Of a stretch of DNA of 64,000 bases, positions 53,973 through 63,554 are shown piece after piece. A program made the translations under genes and the position numbers. The stretch lies in NCBI RefSeq assembly GCF_030372275.1, contig NZ_JAUDDJ010000004.1, one strand, 5' to 3'. The notes under the pieces are model-generated. The model searched no databases. It saw nothing but the letters and a program-made list of their open reading frames with translations, and was not told where the DNA came from. This DNA comes from Lawsonibacter sp900766145. Its GTDB lineage: Bacteria; Bacillota; Clostridia; Oscillospirales; Oscillospiraceae. Position 1 is the stretch's first letter, and each line of letters opens with the position of its first letter.

Positions 53973-54506
53973 TTACTTTTTCCCCTTTTTCGGCCCTTCT
54001 GGCTGGGGCGGCTGCAAAATATCCAAAATGCGGGCGCAGGCCAGCTGATTGGCATAGCTGCGCAGAGCCAGGTCCAGGGCCAGCCGGGGCAGATCCTCCT
54101 GGGTTGCGTTTTCGTCGATGGCATCAGCGGTGTCAGCCAGTGCCCGGTCCAGCGCAGCGCAGAAATAGGTATACAGCTCCTCCGGTGTTTTGTTGCGGGC
54201 CTGTCCGGCAGACAGGAGAATGCCGGTATCCCGCACCGAGAGGACTTTTTTCAGGGCGCAGACCGCGGTAAGATAGCCCAAATGGATGGGGCCGTAGCGC
54301 TTCCCATCAGCCCGGGGAACCAGTCCCTCCTTGATATAGTTATTGACCATGGCGGAGGTGAGAGCTTCCCCTTCGTCAAAGTGAATCAGCTGCCGGGGCA
54401 TATAGGAAATGATCTGGTCCATATACAGCGCAATGTCAGGCAGCTCGTGCCAGGAAGCGGGACGTTGGCCCTCCAGACGCTGCTTTAAGTCCAGCAATTC
54501 TTCCAT
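53973..54506 (-). CDS. DUF1836 protein (MerR-like)
   Basis: 177 aa. The helix-turn-helix-like region IALYMDQIISYMPRQLIHFDEGEALTSAMVNNYIKEGLVP matches DUF1836 (BS_ykrK family), whose fold resembles MerR. A helical C-terminus follows, ending in basic residues (PEGPKKGKK). AAGGAGG precedes the ATG. A transcription-factor role is inferred from the fold; target genes are unknown, though degV lies downstream. Confidence 0.8.
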   Translation of the reverse strand: MEELLDLKQRLEGQRPASWHELPDIALYMDQIISYMPRQLIHFDEGEALTSAMVNNYIKEGLVPRADGKRYGPIHLGYLTAVCALKKVLSVRDTGILLSAGQARNKTPEELYTYFCAALDRALADTADAIDENATQEDLPRLALDLALRSYANQLACARILDILQPPQPEGPKKGKK

Positions 54507-54603
54507 GAAAAGGCCTCCTTTGGTGTAATTACCATTATGCTATCACAAAGAGGAAGAAAAGACAAATATAATATAGAATATTACATTGCCCATTGGGAGA
54601 ATA

Positions 54604-55527
54604 TCAGCGCTTTTCCATCCACTGGCGCAGACGCTCCAGCGCCTGGGCGTGGGTTGTGGAACGCATCTTGGGGAAGGCCTTCATCAGACGGCGCTGGCCA
54701 AAGATGGGACGGGCCATGGCTGCCTCCAGCTTGGTGCGCAGCTCAGCCAGATCACGCTGACGCTGCTCCAGACGCTCGGCCTGGTCCATCTGATACTGCA
54801 TCCGGCGCTGAGCCAGGGCATCCTTCACATCCTCCAAGCTCTCCTGGATATCCTCCCGGCGCTGGGCCAAAGTATCTTTTGCATCCTCCAGATTTTCCTG
54901 AAGATCTTCCCGCAGATCGTTGCCCAGTTCCGCGGCGTCGATGACCCGCTCGGCCAGATTCTCGCCCAATTCATTGGAGAGGGCTTTGATCCGGCCAGCC
55001 AACTCATCCAGCTGGGTGAGCTGACGGTTCATGCGGGCAATGGTGCGCACGGTGGCAGCCAGGTCTACCAGCATGCCGGCAGAAAATACAGCCAGCAGGA
55101 CCAGTCCCAGGGTGTGGGGGATCAGGCGGATGACCCAGAGAATGGAGGGGTGGATGATCTCCACCACAAACAGGCAGGCCAGGCCCCAGGCGATGGAAAA
55201 ACGCAGGCAGATGTAGCCCCCCAGGTTAAAGGGCTCGTTGCTGTAATCCCACCAGCGCTGATGAAAGATCTTCTCCAATACAAAGCCAGTGAGCCACTCC
55301 AGCAGGGAGGTAAGCAACACCGAGCCAAGAAACAGTAAAAAGGTGTTGCTCCGCAGCGGCTCCAGGAAAAAGAGTACGATAACCACGCCCACGCCATAAA
55401 TGGGGCACACCGGACCATTCAGAAACCCGCGGTTTACAAAGCGGCCAGAAGTAAGGGCCGCAAAGCTGACCTCGGTACACCAGCCCAGAAAGGCATAGAC
55501 AAAGAAAATCCAGAGGAGAAGATACAT
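54604..55527 (-). CDS. CmpB-type membrane protein with coiled coil
   Basis: 307 aa. Four or five transmembrane helices include the motifs GWCTEV, NRGFLNGPVCPIYGVGV and WWDYSNEPFNLGGYICLRFSI of the family annotated as putative ABC transporter type IV (ABC_trans_CmpB). The C-terminal third (about 185-300) is a long amphipathic coiled coil with heptad-like LAERV, LREDLQENLEDAKD repeats. GGGAGG selects the ATG at 55527. Its transport role is not established. Confidence 0.78.
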   Translation of the reverse strand: MYLLLWIFFVYAFLGWCTEVSFAALTSGRFVNRGFLNGPVCPIYGVGVVIVLFFLEPLRSNTFLLFLGSVLLTSLLEWLTGFVLEKIFHQRWWDYSNEPFNLGGYICLRFSIAWGLACLFVVEIIHPSILWVIRLIPHTLGLVLLAVFSAGMLVDLAATVRTIARMNRQLTQLDELAGRIKALSNELGENLAERVIDAAELGNDLREDLQENLEDAKDTLAQRREDIQESLEDVKDALAQRRMQYQMDQAERLEQRQRDLAELRTKLEAAMARPIFGQRRLMKAFPKMRSTTHAQALERLRQWMEKR

Positions 55528-56052
55528 AAAAGCCTCCCATATATTGATGTATGAAATGGTACCAGCCAGAACAATATTCGTTGTAGTATACCTCTTTTTA
55601 GTAAAAAAGTCCAGCATTCCATGGAAACCTTAATATAACAGGGAGAGCACCATGCCGGCTGGGGCTGCGGCTGATTTGGTGTGAATGGTGAAAAGACCAA
55701 TAAAATGCCCCACTCTGAAAACAGAATGGGGAGCGTTGAGCTGGAAGAACTATCCAAAATGAGCAGAAATATGACTTGCAGCCATGGACTCAAGCAAAAA
55801 AGCTGGATTTCCTTTGCTTTTGGCGGGCAGAAGACTGCTTTTCTCTTTGAGTTATTTCCCATGATGTGGTATACTATATTCTGCCAGGATAGCTAAAAAC
55901 TGTGGATAGGATGTGCTTCTGTACGGAGGCTCCCTTCTAATCTGTTTGACCGGAGCGTACTTCCTGAAATGGTGAAAAAGGTACTGTAATCCAAATGCAG
56001 AAGCACATGCTGTGTGCGGCTATTGCCGACCGTCCTATTCTTTTACCCCATA
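55528..56052. other. Long intergenic region upstream of CmpB-type gene
   Basis: About 500 nt with no convincing gene. A CCCCA-TCTG / CAGA-TGGGG hairpin lies at 55707-55730. The open frames here lack ribosome sites. The rest is featureless. Confidence 0.5.
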
Positions 56053-56120
56053 AAAAAACCTTCTGGTAATTTGTGTTGCAGTGCATTGACCACAGCATTC
56101 ATTCTACCAGAAGGTTTTTT
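56053..56120. terminator. Long-loop terminator after ribokinase gene
   Basis: AAAAAACCTTCTGGTA / TACCAGAAGGTTTTTT perfect 16-bp arms around a 36-nt loop that itself has GTG-CAG/CAC pairs. U-tracts form on both strands. Confidence 0.82.
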
Positions 56121-56171
56121 GTTCTTTGATTCTGTTTCAGACGGAGCAGACAAAGATGTTGTCAGTCCGGG

Positions 56172-57065
56172 TCAGGAGGGATCAAAGGCCTCCACTTCGG
56201 CCGGAGTTGGGATGGAAACGGAAGCACCATGGCGGCTGACACTGATGGCAGCTGCTTTGCTGGCTTTGTCCAGCGCTTCTGCAATGTCCATACCCTTGGA
56301 GACAGAGGCCAGGAAATAACCTGTGAAGGTGTCTCCGGCTGCGGTGGTATCCACAGCTTTGACCTTATAGGAGGGCTGCTCGATGCGGCAGTGGGCATCC
56401 TGATAAATGGAGCCTCTGGACCCCAAGGTCAATACGATCCGGCTGTTGGGGAAACGCTCAAGCAGAAGCTGAGGATACTGGGTTTCGTCCTTGTCCTCGC
56501 CGCACAGCTCCTGGGCTTCCACTTCGTTGAGCAGAAAATAGCTGACCAGATGGAGAGGAAGAGACAAAATAGTCTCATTCATAGGCGAAGGATTTAAAAC
56601 AATCGTCATCCCCCGGTCGGCAGCGGCCTGCATCAAATAGGCCAGATTGTTAATCTCGTTTTGGAGGACCAGTAAATCTCCCGGTTGGAACTGGGCCAAC
56701 GTCTGGTCGATCTGTTCCGGCGTGACCTGCTGATTGGCGCCTCCATACAGAAGAATGCAGTTCTGCCCATCCTGGTCCACCTGAATGATCGCGTGCCCAG
56801 AGGGGCATTCCAGCTGTCGTACAAGAGAAACATCCACTCCGCTCTCGCTGAGCGCGTTGAGAAGGGGAGCACCGTCCGCCTGGCCCACGCATCCGGCATG
56901 CCATACGTTTCCGCCGGCTTTTGCGATGGCGATGGATTGGTTGAGTCCCTTACCTCCGCAGTGTTCCTCCATGGACAGCCCGGATATCGTCTCACCTGGA
57001 CGGACAAAGTGTTCCACACCGTAAACTTTGTCCAGGTTTAAAGAACCAAAACTCAGAATATTCAC
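56172..57065 (-). CDS. PfkB-family ribokinase-like sugar kinase
   Basis: 297 aa. The first PfkB signature is HCGGKGLNQSIAIAKAGG (about residues 35-52) and the second, with the catalytic Asp, is DTTAAGDTFTGYFL (about 238-251). The closest type is ribokinase, which phosphorylates D-ribose to ribose 5-phosphate, but other pentoses or nucleosides are possible. It follows the ADP-ribosylglycohydrolase gene by 21 nt, so released ribose is an attractive substrate (inference). Confidence 0.88.
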   Translation of the reverse strand: MNILSFGSLNLDKVYGVEHFVRPGETISGLSMEEHCGGKGLNQSIAIAKAGGNVWHAGCVGQADGAPLLNALSESGVDVSLVRQLECPSGHAIIQVDQDGQNCILLYGGANQQVTPEQIDQTLAQFQPGDLLVLQNEINNLAYLMQAAADRGMTIVLNPSPMNETILSLPLHLVSYFLLNEVEAQELCGEDKDETQYPQLLLERFPNSRIVLTLGSRGSIYQDAHCRIEQPSYKVKAVDTTAAGDTFTGYFLASVSKGMDIAEALDKASKAAAISVSRHGASVSIPTPAEVEAFDPS

Positions 57066-57086
57066 GATCTGTCCTCCTTCTTATCC

Positions 57087-59189
57087 TTAGAGCTCCTGGA
57101 ACGTAAAGTTACCAAAGGAGGTCCGGCCCATGCAGCAGGAGCCGCAGCCGAACATGCCGTGGTTAAAGCTGTCATCCTGGACGGACAGGACCTGAGTGCC
57201 GTTGATCTGGAGCAGAATGGTGTTGCCCTCCAGGCGCATCTCCACCTCATAGGTCTGGCCGATCTTCCAGTCAAGGTCACATTCCGCCAGAGTCTGGAAG
57301 CCAAAGTCATTTTTCAAAATGACAGCCTTCCCCGCCTCGTCAAAGCCGGCGGCATAGAAGCGCTGGGCGCCCAGGGCCCGTCCCAGAAGCAGGTGGCTGG
57401 TGCCATGGACAGGAGTGACCGGAGCGGAGAACACGTAGTCCTTGGCATAGTAGCTGCCGGTGTAAGCAAAGGACGGCTCGTTGCGCATCAGGTTCAGGGT
57501 ACCGCCGTACAGATCCCAAGCGCCGTGGTCCAGAGAGAAGGGCGTGATGGCAGCAAAGTCCTTTTTCTGCTTCTTGATGTCGATGGTGTAGGCGCTTTTT
57601 CCCTGGATGGTGAACTCGTCCAGGTAGACCTTGCCCAGCGTTTTGAAGGAAGCGGGCGCATAGCCTTCCAGCACGATACCGACCTCGTCCACCTCGTTTC
57701 CGTTTGTATCGGGAATGGTGAAGGAGACCTCGATCCACTGGTGCTGTACCAGCTTGATATAGCCCTGCAGGTGGTCCTTCTGGTCGCTGCAGGTCCGGAT
57801 ATAGGGGGCGACTCCGGGGGTCTCATTGCCGTTCCACTGGTCCAGGTAGAGCTTCATGGAGACGGTCTGGCCCGGGTAGACCGTGGGAGAAAACACGGGG
57901 CTGTACCGTGCGTCGGAAAAATCGTCCCGGGTATAGAAGGGCTTATAGAAGATCTTGCACTGGTCGCCGCGGACCATGCGGTCCATCAGGATGGACAGAG
58001 AGCCGGTGCCGGCATAGGCGTGCTCGGTGCTGTGCTCGATCCGGCAGAAGAACGGGTCAGACACACGGATGTTGTGGGTGCTGCCGGGAAGCTCGAAATC
58101 AAAATAGATCTGGCCGGGGCGATAGCTGTCAGCCAGTGCCTTGGGAGGCTCTTCTCCAGCAAGACGGTAGCCCAGCATAGCGACCTCGCGGCAGAAGGTG
58201 GGGATATCCAAAATATTCAGATAGCCGGAGATACCGGAGCAGACGATGCCGTCATTGATGGGAGCGCGATAGCGCTGGGGGAGCCCCTGGAGACCACAGG
58301 CTACGCCCATGATAGTACCCACGTTGCCGGCGTTACAGTCCGTATCCCAACCGGCCATGGTAGCAATTTCCACCGTGCGGTCAAAGGCTCCGCCGCCGTA
58401 CAGCAGGGACATGATGCACACGCCGGCGTTGGGGATAATGTGGCAGGTGCCCTGATACTTATCATATCCCCAGTTCTGGACCAGCATCTCGTGGCAGTCC
58501 CGCCAGTTTTCCGGATGCTCCTTGTGGAAGGCGCGCACGGCGTCCGCCACAGCGCGGTAGGTACAGTCGGCGGGGATTTGGGCAAGACCGGCGTCGATCA
58601 GCTCGTCCACATCGCTGGTCTGGAAGGCCTTTGCAATGGCGGCGCACATGAAACGGGCGCCCCAGATGCCGTTGCCGTCGTGAGAGACGCTGGCAGCAGC
58701 TGCACCGTGGTCGGCAGCACGCTGAGGCTGGCCGGGATTGACAAGACCCCAGGTGTCAATAAAGATCTGGCCGCCGATCTGCTCGGCCAGAATCGCGCCG
58801 TTTTGCTCGATGGAGCCGGAAGCAGGTGCGGGGATGCCGTTTTTCAGGTTGAGGTAGGCGGTGTGCTCGGTGCTGATACCGTAGCCGCCCCACCAGAACA
58901 TACCGACTCCCTCACGGGCATAGTTGAGCCACGCCCGGGCAACGTCCTGGGCGGTCAGAGGGCGGTCCTTTGCGTCGTCGATTAGAGCACGCAGAAAATA
59001 CACCGGTCCATTTGCGTCATCATCTGCGGCAAAGTTTTTGTATTCCTTTACGTAGCTTGTAATATCGCCGTATGTGTTGCGGATGCGATCGTAGGTCCAG
59101 ATTGTGGGCTCTACCGGCGCGCCTAAGCGGATTCCGATGTTCATGCCAAGAAAGCCCGCATACAGTTTTTCCAGATAGTTCTCAACCAT
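57087..59189 (-). CDS. ADP-ribosylglycohydrolase-family enzyme with carbohydrate-binding-like tail
   Basis: 700 aa. The N-terminal ~330 residues are an ADPRH-type domain. The Mg-binding motifs are AADDDANGPVYF (about residue 55) and GWDTDCNAGNVGTIMGV (about 282). No signal peptide, so it is cytoplasmic. About 345-510 is a galactose-binding-like beta-sandwich and 530-700 a laminin-G/concanavalin-like module (FDFELPGSTHN..., YEVEMRLEGNTILLQING). The family removes ADP-ribose from proteins or hydrolyses N-glycosidic ribosides. With a ribokinase, LacI regulator and sugar ABC permeases, a ribosyl glycoside catabolic role is likely here. Confidence 0.82.
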   Translation of the reverse strand: MVENYLEKLYAGFLGMNIGIRLGAPVEPTIWTYDRIRNTYGDITSYVKEYKNFAADDDANGPVYFLRALIDDAKDRPLTAQDVARAWLNYAREGVGMFWWGGYGISTEHTAYLNLKNGIPAPASGSIEQNGAILAEQIGGQIFIDTWGLVNPGQPQRAADHGAAAASVSHDGNGIWGARFMCAAIAKAFQTSDVDELIDAGLAQIPADCTYRAVADAVRAFHKEHPENWRDCHEMLVQNWGYDKYQGTCHIIPNAGVCIMSLLYGGGAFDRTVEIATMAGWDTDCNAGNVGTIMGVACGLQGLPQRYRAPINDGIVCSGISGYLNILDIPTFCREVAMLGYRLAGEEPPKALADSYRPGQIYFDFELPGSTHNIRVSDPFFCRIEHSTEHAYAGTGSLSILMDRMVRGDQCKIFYKPFYTRDDFSDARYSPVFSPTVYPGQTVSMKLYLDQWNGNETPGVAPYIRTCSDQKDHLQGYIKLVQHQWIEVSFTIPDTNGNEVDEVGIVLEGYAPASFKTLGKVYLDEFTIQGKSAYTIDIKKQKKDFAAITPFSLDHGAWDLYGGTLNLMRNEPSFAYTGSYYAKDYVFSAPVTPVHGTSHLLLGRALGAQRFYAAGFDEAGKAVILKNDFGFQTLAECDLDWKIGQTYEVEMRLEGNTILLQINGTQVLSVQDDSFNHGMFGCGSCCMGRTSFGNFTFQEL

Positions 59190-59230
59190 AGTGTGCTGCC
59201 CTTCCTTTCTTTACTCGGTCATCAAAATGG

Positions 59231-59282
59231 AACCGGATAAGTAACCGGTTTCTATTATAGTATGGGATGGAGAAGAATGCAA
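59231..59282 (-). promoter_or_regulatory. Promoter and LacI-type operator of the glycohydrolase operon
   Basis: -35 TTGCAT (59277-59282), 17-bp spacer, -10 TATAAT (59254-59259). Directly downstream lies the palindrome AACCGG(n8)CCGGTT at 59231-59250, over the transcription start, a natural repressor site. Its minus-strand core CGGTTACTTA recurs at 60520-60529. Confidence 0.78.
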
Positions 59283-59317
59283 GTGCTATTTTTTTGCAAT
59301 AATATCTTGCGTGAGTG

Positions 59318-59346
59318 TTGACAAGCATGCTATGATTGGGAATAAT
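59318..59346 (+). promoter_or_regulatory. Promoter of the lacI-type gene
   Basis: -35 TTGACA (59318-59323), 17-bp spacer, -10 AATAAT (59341-59346), with a possible alternative -10 TATGAT (59331-59336). Confidence 0.6.
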
Positions 59347-59413
59347 AAAGAAAGGCGTTTCTTAATTTTAAATCTTCAACCTACAAAAGGTATATTGGGA
59401 GGGAGAATTTGTT

Positions 59414-60442
59414 TTGGCAGAGAAGCTTACATACAGTATCGCCGAGATCGCAGCGATGTGCAATGTCTCGAAGGCAACGGTCTCCCGGGTTATCAACAAT
59501 AACCCACAGGGCGTAGGAAAAGAGACAAGAGCTCGGGTACTCAAGACGATCCAACAGCTGAATTACCGCCCCAATGCGCTGGCAAGAGGGGTTGCCACCT
59601 CTCGTTCCGGAATGATTGGAGTGGTTGTACCAGATGTATCCAACTTCTTTTATCCAAAGCTGATCCGCGGTATCACAGACTGCATGGACAAAAAGGGATA
59701 TTCGGTGATCATCGGCAACTCGGACTATGATCCCAAGCGGGAAGCGGAACAGTTACTCAGCATGATTGACAAGCGCGTAGACGGGATCATGCTGTGTTCT
59801 GGTGTGTCCAACCGGGAGTTTTTATCTGAATTTCGGAAATATCATGTCCCTATGGGGCTGGTCGGGCGTGTTTTCGACAGCTCTTTGAGTGATGTCAGCA
59901 TTACCGGCGACAATATCAAGGGCGCGATGAAATCTGCGGAATATCTGATTCAAAGCGGAAAGCGCCGTATTGTGTATGCAGAAGGAAACCCGGATATTTC
60001 CGGATCCCGGCAGAGAATGGAAGGATATCGGAAAGCACATGAGGCAGCGGGTATCCCTGTTCACGAGGAACTGATCCTACATGGCGAATACAGCATTGAC
60101 TGCGGACGGTATATGGCGATGCAGCTGCTGGAAAATAAGGTGGATTTCGATGCGATTATGACGGGAAGTGACCTAATCGCCATAGGAATTGTGTTTCAGC
60201 TGCTGAAAAGTGGGGTCAGAATCCCGGAAGATATCGAAGTGATCGGATTTGATGATATTGAACTGTCCAGAGTCATTGATCCGCCCCTTTCCACCATTTC
60301 CAAACCCCACTATGATATGGCGTGGCATGTGGCAGACCAGCTGTTTAAGGTGATCCAGGGAGATCCTGTGCCGCTGCCTCATGCAACGATTGAGCCGCAG
60401 CTGGTTTTAAGAGCAACAACGAAGAAACGAAGAGAAACCTGA
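59414..60442 (+). CDS. LacI-family transcriptional repressor
   Basis: 342 aa. The helix-turn-helix (YSIAEIAAMCNVSKATVSRVINN) and hinge (NYRPNALARG) are at residues 5-60, followed by a periplasmic-binding-type effector domain (SGMIGVVVPDVSNFFYPKL ... VIGFDDIELSRVIDPPLSTI). The start is TTG at 59414 after GGGAGGGAG. It is divergent from the glycohydrolase/kinase operon and precedes the ABC operon; both have the CGGTTACTTA motif, so it most likely controls both. Confidence 0.92.
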   Translation: MAEKLTYSIAEIAAMCNVSKATVSRVINNNPQGVGKETRARVLKTIQQLNYRPNALARGVATSRSGMIGVVVPDVSNFFYPKLIRGITDCMDKKGYSVIIGNSDYDPKREAEQLLSMIDKRVDGIMLCSGVSNREFLSEFRKYHVPMGLVGRVFDSSLSDVSITGDNIKGAMKSAEYLIQSGKRRIVYAEGNPDISGSRQRMEGYRKAHEAAGIPVHEELILHGEYSIDCGRYMAMQLLENKVDFDAIMTGSDLIAIGIVFQLLKSGVRIPEDIEVIGFDDIELSRVIDPPLSTISKPHYDMAWHVADQLFKVIQGDPVPLPHATIEPQLVLRATTKKRRET

Positions 60443-60467
60443 AACGCAGGCCTTAGTCAGTGCGAAC

Positions 60468-60504
60468 ATGCGCCTCTTCTCCGTTGGAAGAGGCGCATTC
60501 TTTT
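60468..60504 (+). terminator. Terminator after the lacI-type gene
   Basis: ATGCGCCTCTTC / GAAGAGGCGCAT stem followed by tcttttg. Confidence 0.88.
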
Positions 60505-60517
60505 GCCTCAAAAAGAG

Positions 60518-60536
60518 AGCGGTTACTTAAAACCTG
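60518..60536 (+). promoter_or_regulatory. Second LacI-type operator upstream of ABC operon
   Basis: CGGTTACTTA (60520-60529) within GGTT(n6)AACC, the same core as at 59238-59247 (minus strand). It lies about 160 bp before the first permease gene. Confidence 0.62.
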
Positions 60537-60698
60537 GAAAACAAAAGTTGGAATCAGGACAAAAGAAACTTAAAAATTATACATTATGCACAAAATAAGG
60601 ATAGTAATTATAGGATAAATGCATACTTGCAAATGTAATTGTCCTATTTTATAATCTTTTGCAGAGAGATACCGGTTGCTTTAACGGGAGGGAGAACT
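60537..60698 (+). other. AT-rich leader of ABC operon
   Basis: Contains an AT-rich promoter-like stretch (TTATACATTATG near 60577) but no clear -35. Nothing else recognised. Confidence 0.4.
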
Positions 60699-61628
60699 AT
60701 GCGAGAACAAAAAGTGCCGATGACAGCAGCCCAACGTACGCTGCATCGGATCAAGAAGGATCGTGTCTTGTATCTGATCCTGTCGCCAACAATCATCTAT
60801 TTCTGCATTTTCCGTGTGTGGCCCATGATCAATATGAGGCTTGCCTTTTTTGATTTTAAGGCGCGGGGTCCCTGGGAGTTTGCAGGCCTGAAGTATTTCG
60901 AGCTGATTTTCCAGTCAAGCGCCTTTATGCAGATTTTGAAAAACACGTTGATCATCAGCTTTATGAAGTATGTGCTGCTGTTCCCTGTGTTTGTCATCTT
61001 TGCATTGGTACTGAACGAACTGCGCTGTAATAAATTCCGCAAATACGTGCAGATCGTATCTTATTTGCCCCACTTCCTGTCCTGGGTCGTAATTGCTGGT
61101 ATCTGGAAGTCCTTCCTGGATCCCTCGGATTTGGGTGCTCTGAACCAGATCCTGGCGTTTTTTGGGGCCGGACCGGTAGACCTGTTGACCAGCAAGGGCG
61201 CTATCCGATGGATTTTGATGTTGTGTGAGGCGTGGCGCAGCATAGGCTGGGATTCCATCATCTACTTTACAGCAATCCTGAACATCAGCCCCGACCTCTA
61301 TGAGGCGGCAAAGGTGGATGGAGCCAACCGCTGGCACATTATTCGCAGCATCATTCTTCCCGCACTTCTGGTGCCCATGACCACGGTGTTCATTTTGAAT
61401 CTGGGCTTCTTTATGTCTGCGGGATTTGACCAGGTCTACAACTTTACCAACAATTCTGTAAACAGTGTAATCGATATCTTGGATACCTACGTAAACCGGT
61501 TGGGCATTGAAAATGCACAGTATTCCATTGCCACCGCGGTTTCTCTGATCAAAGGCGTCGTTGGTGTCATTCTGGTATGTATGACTCACATCACGTCCAA
61601 GAAGCTGACAGGCGAAGGGGTGTGGTAA
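60699..61628 (+). CDS. ABC transporter permease, CUT1 LplB-like
   Basis: 309 aa with about six transmembrane helices. The EAA loop reads EAAKVDGANRWHIIRSIILPALL. The N-terminal segment (LYLILSPTIIYFCIFRVWPM) and the YVNRLGIENAQYS region point to the LplB family, which imports oligosaccharides or other glycosides. GGGAGGGAG stands before the ATG at 60699. It is paired with the next permease. No ATP-binding gene is visible in the window, so it may use a shared MsmX-like ATPase. Confidence 0.9.
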   Translation: MREQKVPMTAAQRTLHRIKKDRVLYLILSPTIIYFCIFRVWPMINMRLAFFDFKARGPWEFAGLKYFELIFQSSAFMQILKNTLIISFMKYVLLFPVFVIFALVLNELRCNKFRKYVQIVSYLPHFLSWVVIAGIWKSFLDPSDLGALNQILAFFGAGPVDLLTSKGAIRWILMLCEAWRSIGWDSIIYFTAILNISPDLYEAAKVDGANRWHIIRSIILPALLVPMTTVFILNLGFFMSAGFDQVYNFTNNSVNSVIDILDTYVNRLGIENAQYSIATAVSLIKGVVGVILVCMTHITSKKLTGEGVW

Positions 61629-61630
61629 TC

Positions 61631-62521
61631 ATGAGCAAAAAGAAAAAACATCTTGGAATTTTGCAGTGGATTTTGATGGCCATTTTGTTTTTTGTTACGC
61701 TGACCATGCTTATTCCCCTGCTTCATGTGCTGGCCCGCTCCTTGTCAGACCCCAGCCAGTCGGGCTCTATGGGAGGCCTGGAGATTATCCCCCGCGGATT
61801 TTCTCTCATCAACTATCAGGTCATTTTCAGCAACAAAAATCTGGTACCTTCCATTTTTAACTCCATCTTTATTACCCTTGTGGGTACCGGCATCAATATC
61901 CTGCTGACCATCATGGCCGCCTATGTGCTGACCCGGCCCAATCTGGTGGGAAAACGGATCCTCATGTGCTTCTTCATCGTAATGATGCTCTTTGATCCGG
62001 GCATCGTTCCGGAGTACCTGGTGATCCGTACCCTGGGCCTGATGGGAAGCCAGTGGTCCGTCATCCTGAGCCAGGCGGTCAATGTCTACTACCTGATCAT
62101 TATGATGCGTTATTTCCAGAGTGTGCCTGCGGACCTGTGTGACGCAGCCCGAATCGACGGAGCAGGCCATATGCGGATCCTGTTCTCCGTGATTGCCCCC
62201 CTGTCCAAGGCGGGAATTGCCACTCTGACTATGTTCTATGGTGTGGTTCGTTGGAATGAATATTACCGTGCGGGCATCTACATTTCTTCCATCACGGATG
62301 TGCCGCTGCAGGTAATCCTGCGCAAGTTCGTTGTGGATGGCGACGTGACCACGCTGATCGGCACCCAGAATCTGCTGGACTACAATGCCTTGGCACAGCT
62401 GGACTACACCGCGCTGCAGTATGCCACCATTATTGTTGCCATCGTCCCCATCCTTCTGGTATATCCCCTGGTGCTGAAATACTACACCAAGGACGCTCTG
62501 GCAGGCGGGGTGAAGGAATGA
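61631..62521 (+). CDS. ABC transporter permease, CUT1 YtcP-like
   Basis: 296 aa, about six transmembrane helices, with the EAA-type loop DAARIDGAGHMRILFSVIAPLSK and the SDPSQSGSMGGLEIIPRGFSLINY start typical of YtcP/AraQ-like partners. GGGGTGTGG lies upstream of the ATG at 61631. It follows the first permease by 2 nt and overlaps the esterase gene by 4 nt (ATGA). Functions with the LplB-like permease and the downstream binding protein. Confidence 0.9.
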   Translation: MSKKKKHLGILQWILMAILFFVTLTMLIPLLHVLARSLSDPSQSGSMGGLEIIPRGFSLINYQVIFSNKNLVPSIFNSIFITLVGTGINILLTIMAAYVLTRPNLVGKRILMCFFIVMMLFDPGIVPEYLVIRTLGLMGSQWSVILSQAVNVYYLIIMMRYFQSVPADLCDAARIDGAGHMRILFSVIAPLSKAGIATLTMFYGVVRWNEYYRAGIYISSITDVPLQVILRKFVVDGDVTTLIGTQNLLDYNALAQLDYTALQYATIIVAIVPILLVYPLVLKYYTKDALAGGVKE

Positions 62522-63435
62522 GCTGCTGGGAAGTGCTGGAGGAACTTCAGCCCCACCTTGGAAATGTGCCCCGAAAAGAGCGCTGGCAGGAGATTGCCAA
62601 GCGGATGGAGGCAGATGGAAAATCCCTGCATGAGGTGACCTACACCTGGAACGAAGGAGAGCTGTCACTGGAAGTGGGGCTGGGAGCGGGAGACAAACGA
62701 CTGGTCCCTGGTACAAGCCGCATCCATCTGGTGAAGAACGGGGAGCTGTATCCCTATGCCGTCTTTTATCCCCAGGGATATGATGCCCAGGAGCCTGGCA
62801 GGAAATGGCCGTTGATCTTCTTTTTCCACGGCATCGGGGAACGGGGAGATGACCCGGCCATCCTGCTGCGCGAGGGACTGCCCTATGAGCTGGCCCAGGG
62901 AAGGGGCGTGGATGCGCTGGTGATTGCACCCCAGTGCCCGGCGAATTCCCACTGGGCGGATCAAGAGGACGAGCTGATAAAGCTGCGCCGCTTTCTTCCG
63001 GCGATGATAGAGAAGTATCCGGTCGATCCGGATCGAATCTATATCACCGGCCTGTCTATGGGAGGGCGATGTGCCTGGAAGGTGGCCCTGGATATGCCCG
63101 ATACATTCGCGGCCATGGTTGTGGCATGCGGAAGGACCTCAGAATCCGACCTGGGAGCCATTCGCGATATGCCGCTGTGGATGTTCCACGGGGTAAACGA
63201 CAGCACCACATCCTTTGATAACATCAATGCGATCCTGCCCAGACTGCAGGCAAGTCAGCATCGACACTATAAGTTATCGGTATATCCTCAGGTAGGACAC
63301 AATGTCTGGGGTGAGGCCTATACACATATGGGAGTGTTCGATTGGCTTTTGACCCAGAGACGGTCCAGAAATCGTGAATTTGCAGCCGGACGGAAGAACG
63401 TGCTGCCTACGGACGCAAAAAAGAAACCGGTGTAA
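62518..63435 (+). CDS. Alpha/beta-hydrolase esterase/peptidase-like
   Basis: 305 aa, cytoplasmic, COG4099-like. The nucleophile elbow GLSMGGRC, an HGIGERGDD oxyanion block, the acid in HGVNDSTTS and the terminal GHNVWGEAY with the catalytic His are all visible. It is translationally coupled to the permease by ATGA, so it belongs to the uptake operon. It might deacylate the imported compound; that substrate is unknown. Confidence 0.82.
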   Translation: MSCWEVLEELQPHLGNVPRKERWQEIAKRMEADGKSLHEVTYTWNEGELSLEVGLGAGDKRLVPGTSRIHLVKNGELYPYAVFYPQGYDAQEPGRKWPLIFFFHGIGERGDDPAILLREGLPYELAQGRGVDALVIAPQCPANSHWADQEDELIKLRRFLPAMIEKYPVDPDRIYITGLSMGGRCAWKVALDMPDTFAAMVVACGRTSESDLGAIRDMPLWMFHGVNDSTTSFDNINAILPRLQASQHRHYKLSVYPQVGHNVWGEAYTHMGVFDWLLTQRRSRNREFAAGRKNVLPTDAKKKPV

Positions 63436-63554
63436 TTTTGTGTGTTGGCGTTTTCTTCGCGGAAGAAAGCCGGCCGCATAGCTCCAGGCGCGGCGGCAGA
63501 TATCCGTGAAGCAACGATATTTTGCACCAGAGCAATATGATGAAGGAGGAGACT

